From contig CANPVZ010000002.1 of the NCBI GenBank assembly GCA_947581855.1, forward strand, positions 1 through 64,000: a stretch of 64,000 nucleotides of DNA, read 5' to 3'. Shown piece after piece: positions 63,782-64,000 of the stretch. The number at the start of each line of letters is the position of its first letter. Position 1 is the stretch's first letter. The notes under the pieces were generated by a model. The model made no database searches, was not told where the DNA came from, and saw only the letters and a list, made by a program, of their open reading frames with translations. The stretch is from an uncultured Phocaeicola sp. GTDB lineage: Bacteria > Bacteroidota > Bacteroidia > Bacteroidales > Bacteroidaceae. Made by a program: the position numbers and the translations under genes.

Positions 63782-64000
63782 TTCGTATTGAAATTGATAA
63801 AGAATCCGGCTTCTGCTTCGGAGTTACCACAGCCATACAAAAAGCTGAGGACGAATTAAGAAAGGGTACTCCTTTGTATTGCTTGGGAGACATTGTGCAC
63901 AACGGAAAAGAGTGTGAACGATTGAAGCAATTAGGATTGATTACCATTAATCATGATGAATTCAAGCATCTTCATCATGTAAAAGTGTTGTTGCGGGCAC
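63778..64000 (+). CDS. ispH: 4-hydroxy-3-methylbut-2-enyl diphosphate reductase, N-terminal part (3' end outside window)
   Basis: The open frame runs to the end of the window, showing 74 residues. The protein ends the methylerythritol phosphate pathway, producing isopentenyl and dimethylallyl diphosphate with an iron-sulfur cluster. The N-terminus has the first cluster Cys (Cys13 in GFCFGV) and [22 protein letters not shown] with the conserved His41. Its start overlaps the cmk stop by four bases. The cmk-ispH coupling is common in Bacteroidales, as far as I recall. Confidence 0.92.
   Translation, partial: MIRIEIDKESGFCFGVTTAIQKAEDELRKGTPLYCLGDIVHNGKECERLKQLGLITINHDEFKHLHHVKVLLRA

Noticed and set aside
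1-64000. CRISPR array or phage/conjugative element
   Set aside because: No direct repeats with unique spacers of CRISPR type, and no integrase, relaxase or phage structural gene seen. The 22-bp arrays have no spacers.

Overview
The window is a chromosomal stretch of a Bacteroidales bacterium, most likely Parabacteroides-like (the genus is a guess; no rRNA gene is present). The evidence is two hybrid two-component systems with AraC-type outputs, a SusC/SusD pair, many lipoproteins with acidic residues after the lipobox Cys, a methylmalonyl-CoA mutase pair, DUF3332/DUF3256/M64 proteins typical of the order, AT-rich intergenic DNA, and a repeated -7 element of the form TAnnTTTG (usually TATCTTTG) in front of most genes.

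Layout. 1-5.2 kb: the 3' end of an unrecognised gene, then a first hybrid two-component regulator. 5.4-10.7 kb: MFS transporter, DUF3332 lipoprotein, class II fructose-bisphosphate aldolase, secreted endonuclease/exonuclease/phosphatase protein, ribosomal protein L31 type B. 11.1-12.3 kb: tRNA-Ala(GGC), then about 1.1 kb without protein genes that holds what looks like a truncated group II intron RNA, a 22-bp tandem array and a nested inverted-repeat element. 12.3-19 kb: an operon on the minus strand of TonB-dependent receptor, large surface lipoprotein and DNA/RNA non-specific endonuclease lipoprotein, plausibly a nucleic-acid scavenging locus. 19.5-25 kb: DUF3256 protein, EamA transporter, a second 22-bp array, ABC-F ATPase, AAE-family antiporter. 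25.3-30.4 kb: mutA-mutB and an aquaporin. 31-43 kb: topoisomerase III, a second hybrid two-component regulator and, convergent to it, susD and susC. 43.7-50 kb: an rRNA m5C methyltransferase, an operon of membrane protein, ECF sigma factor and small membrane protein, then an outer-membrane protein and a MORN-repeat protein. 50.7-57.4 kb: thyA-folA, an Lrp/AsnC regulator, an M64 peptidase and an M16 peptidase. 57.6-64 kb: exbB-X-exbD-exbD, tRNA-Ser(GGA), TatD nuclease, polyprenyl synthetase, tonB, cmk and the start of ispH.

How the parts work together. The TonB and ExbB/ExbD proteins encoded at 57.6-62.9 kb could energise the two TonB-dependent receptors in the window. The second hybrid regulator faces the susCD pair and is its likely sensor, although no glycan-degrading enzyme lies between them.

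The most striking observation is in susC. Its only signal-peptide-bearing start codon is separated from the body of the gene by a run of ten G residues that puts the two out of frame. Nine (or twelve) G would restore a normal 1029-residue SusC. This is either a phase-variable switch caught in the OFF state or a homopolymer sequencing error, and it can be tested on raw reads. Other items worth a second look are the two 22-bp arrays, the intron-like fragment, the degenerate ~60-bp repeats at 30.6 kb, the receptor-lipoprotein-nuclease operon, and hairpins in the long susC leader.
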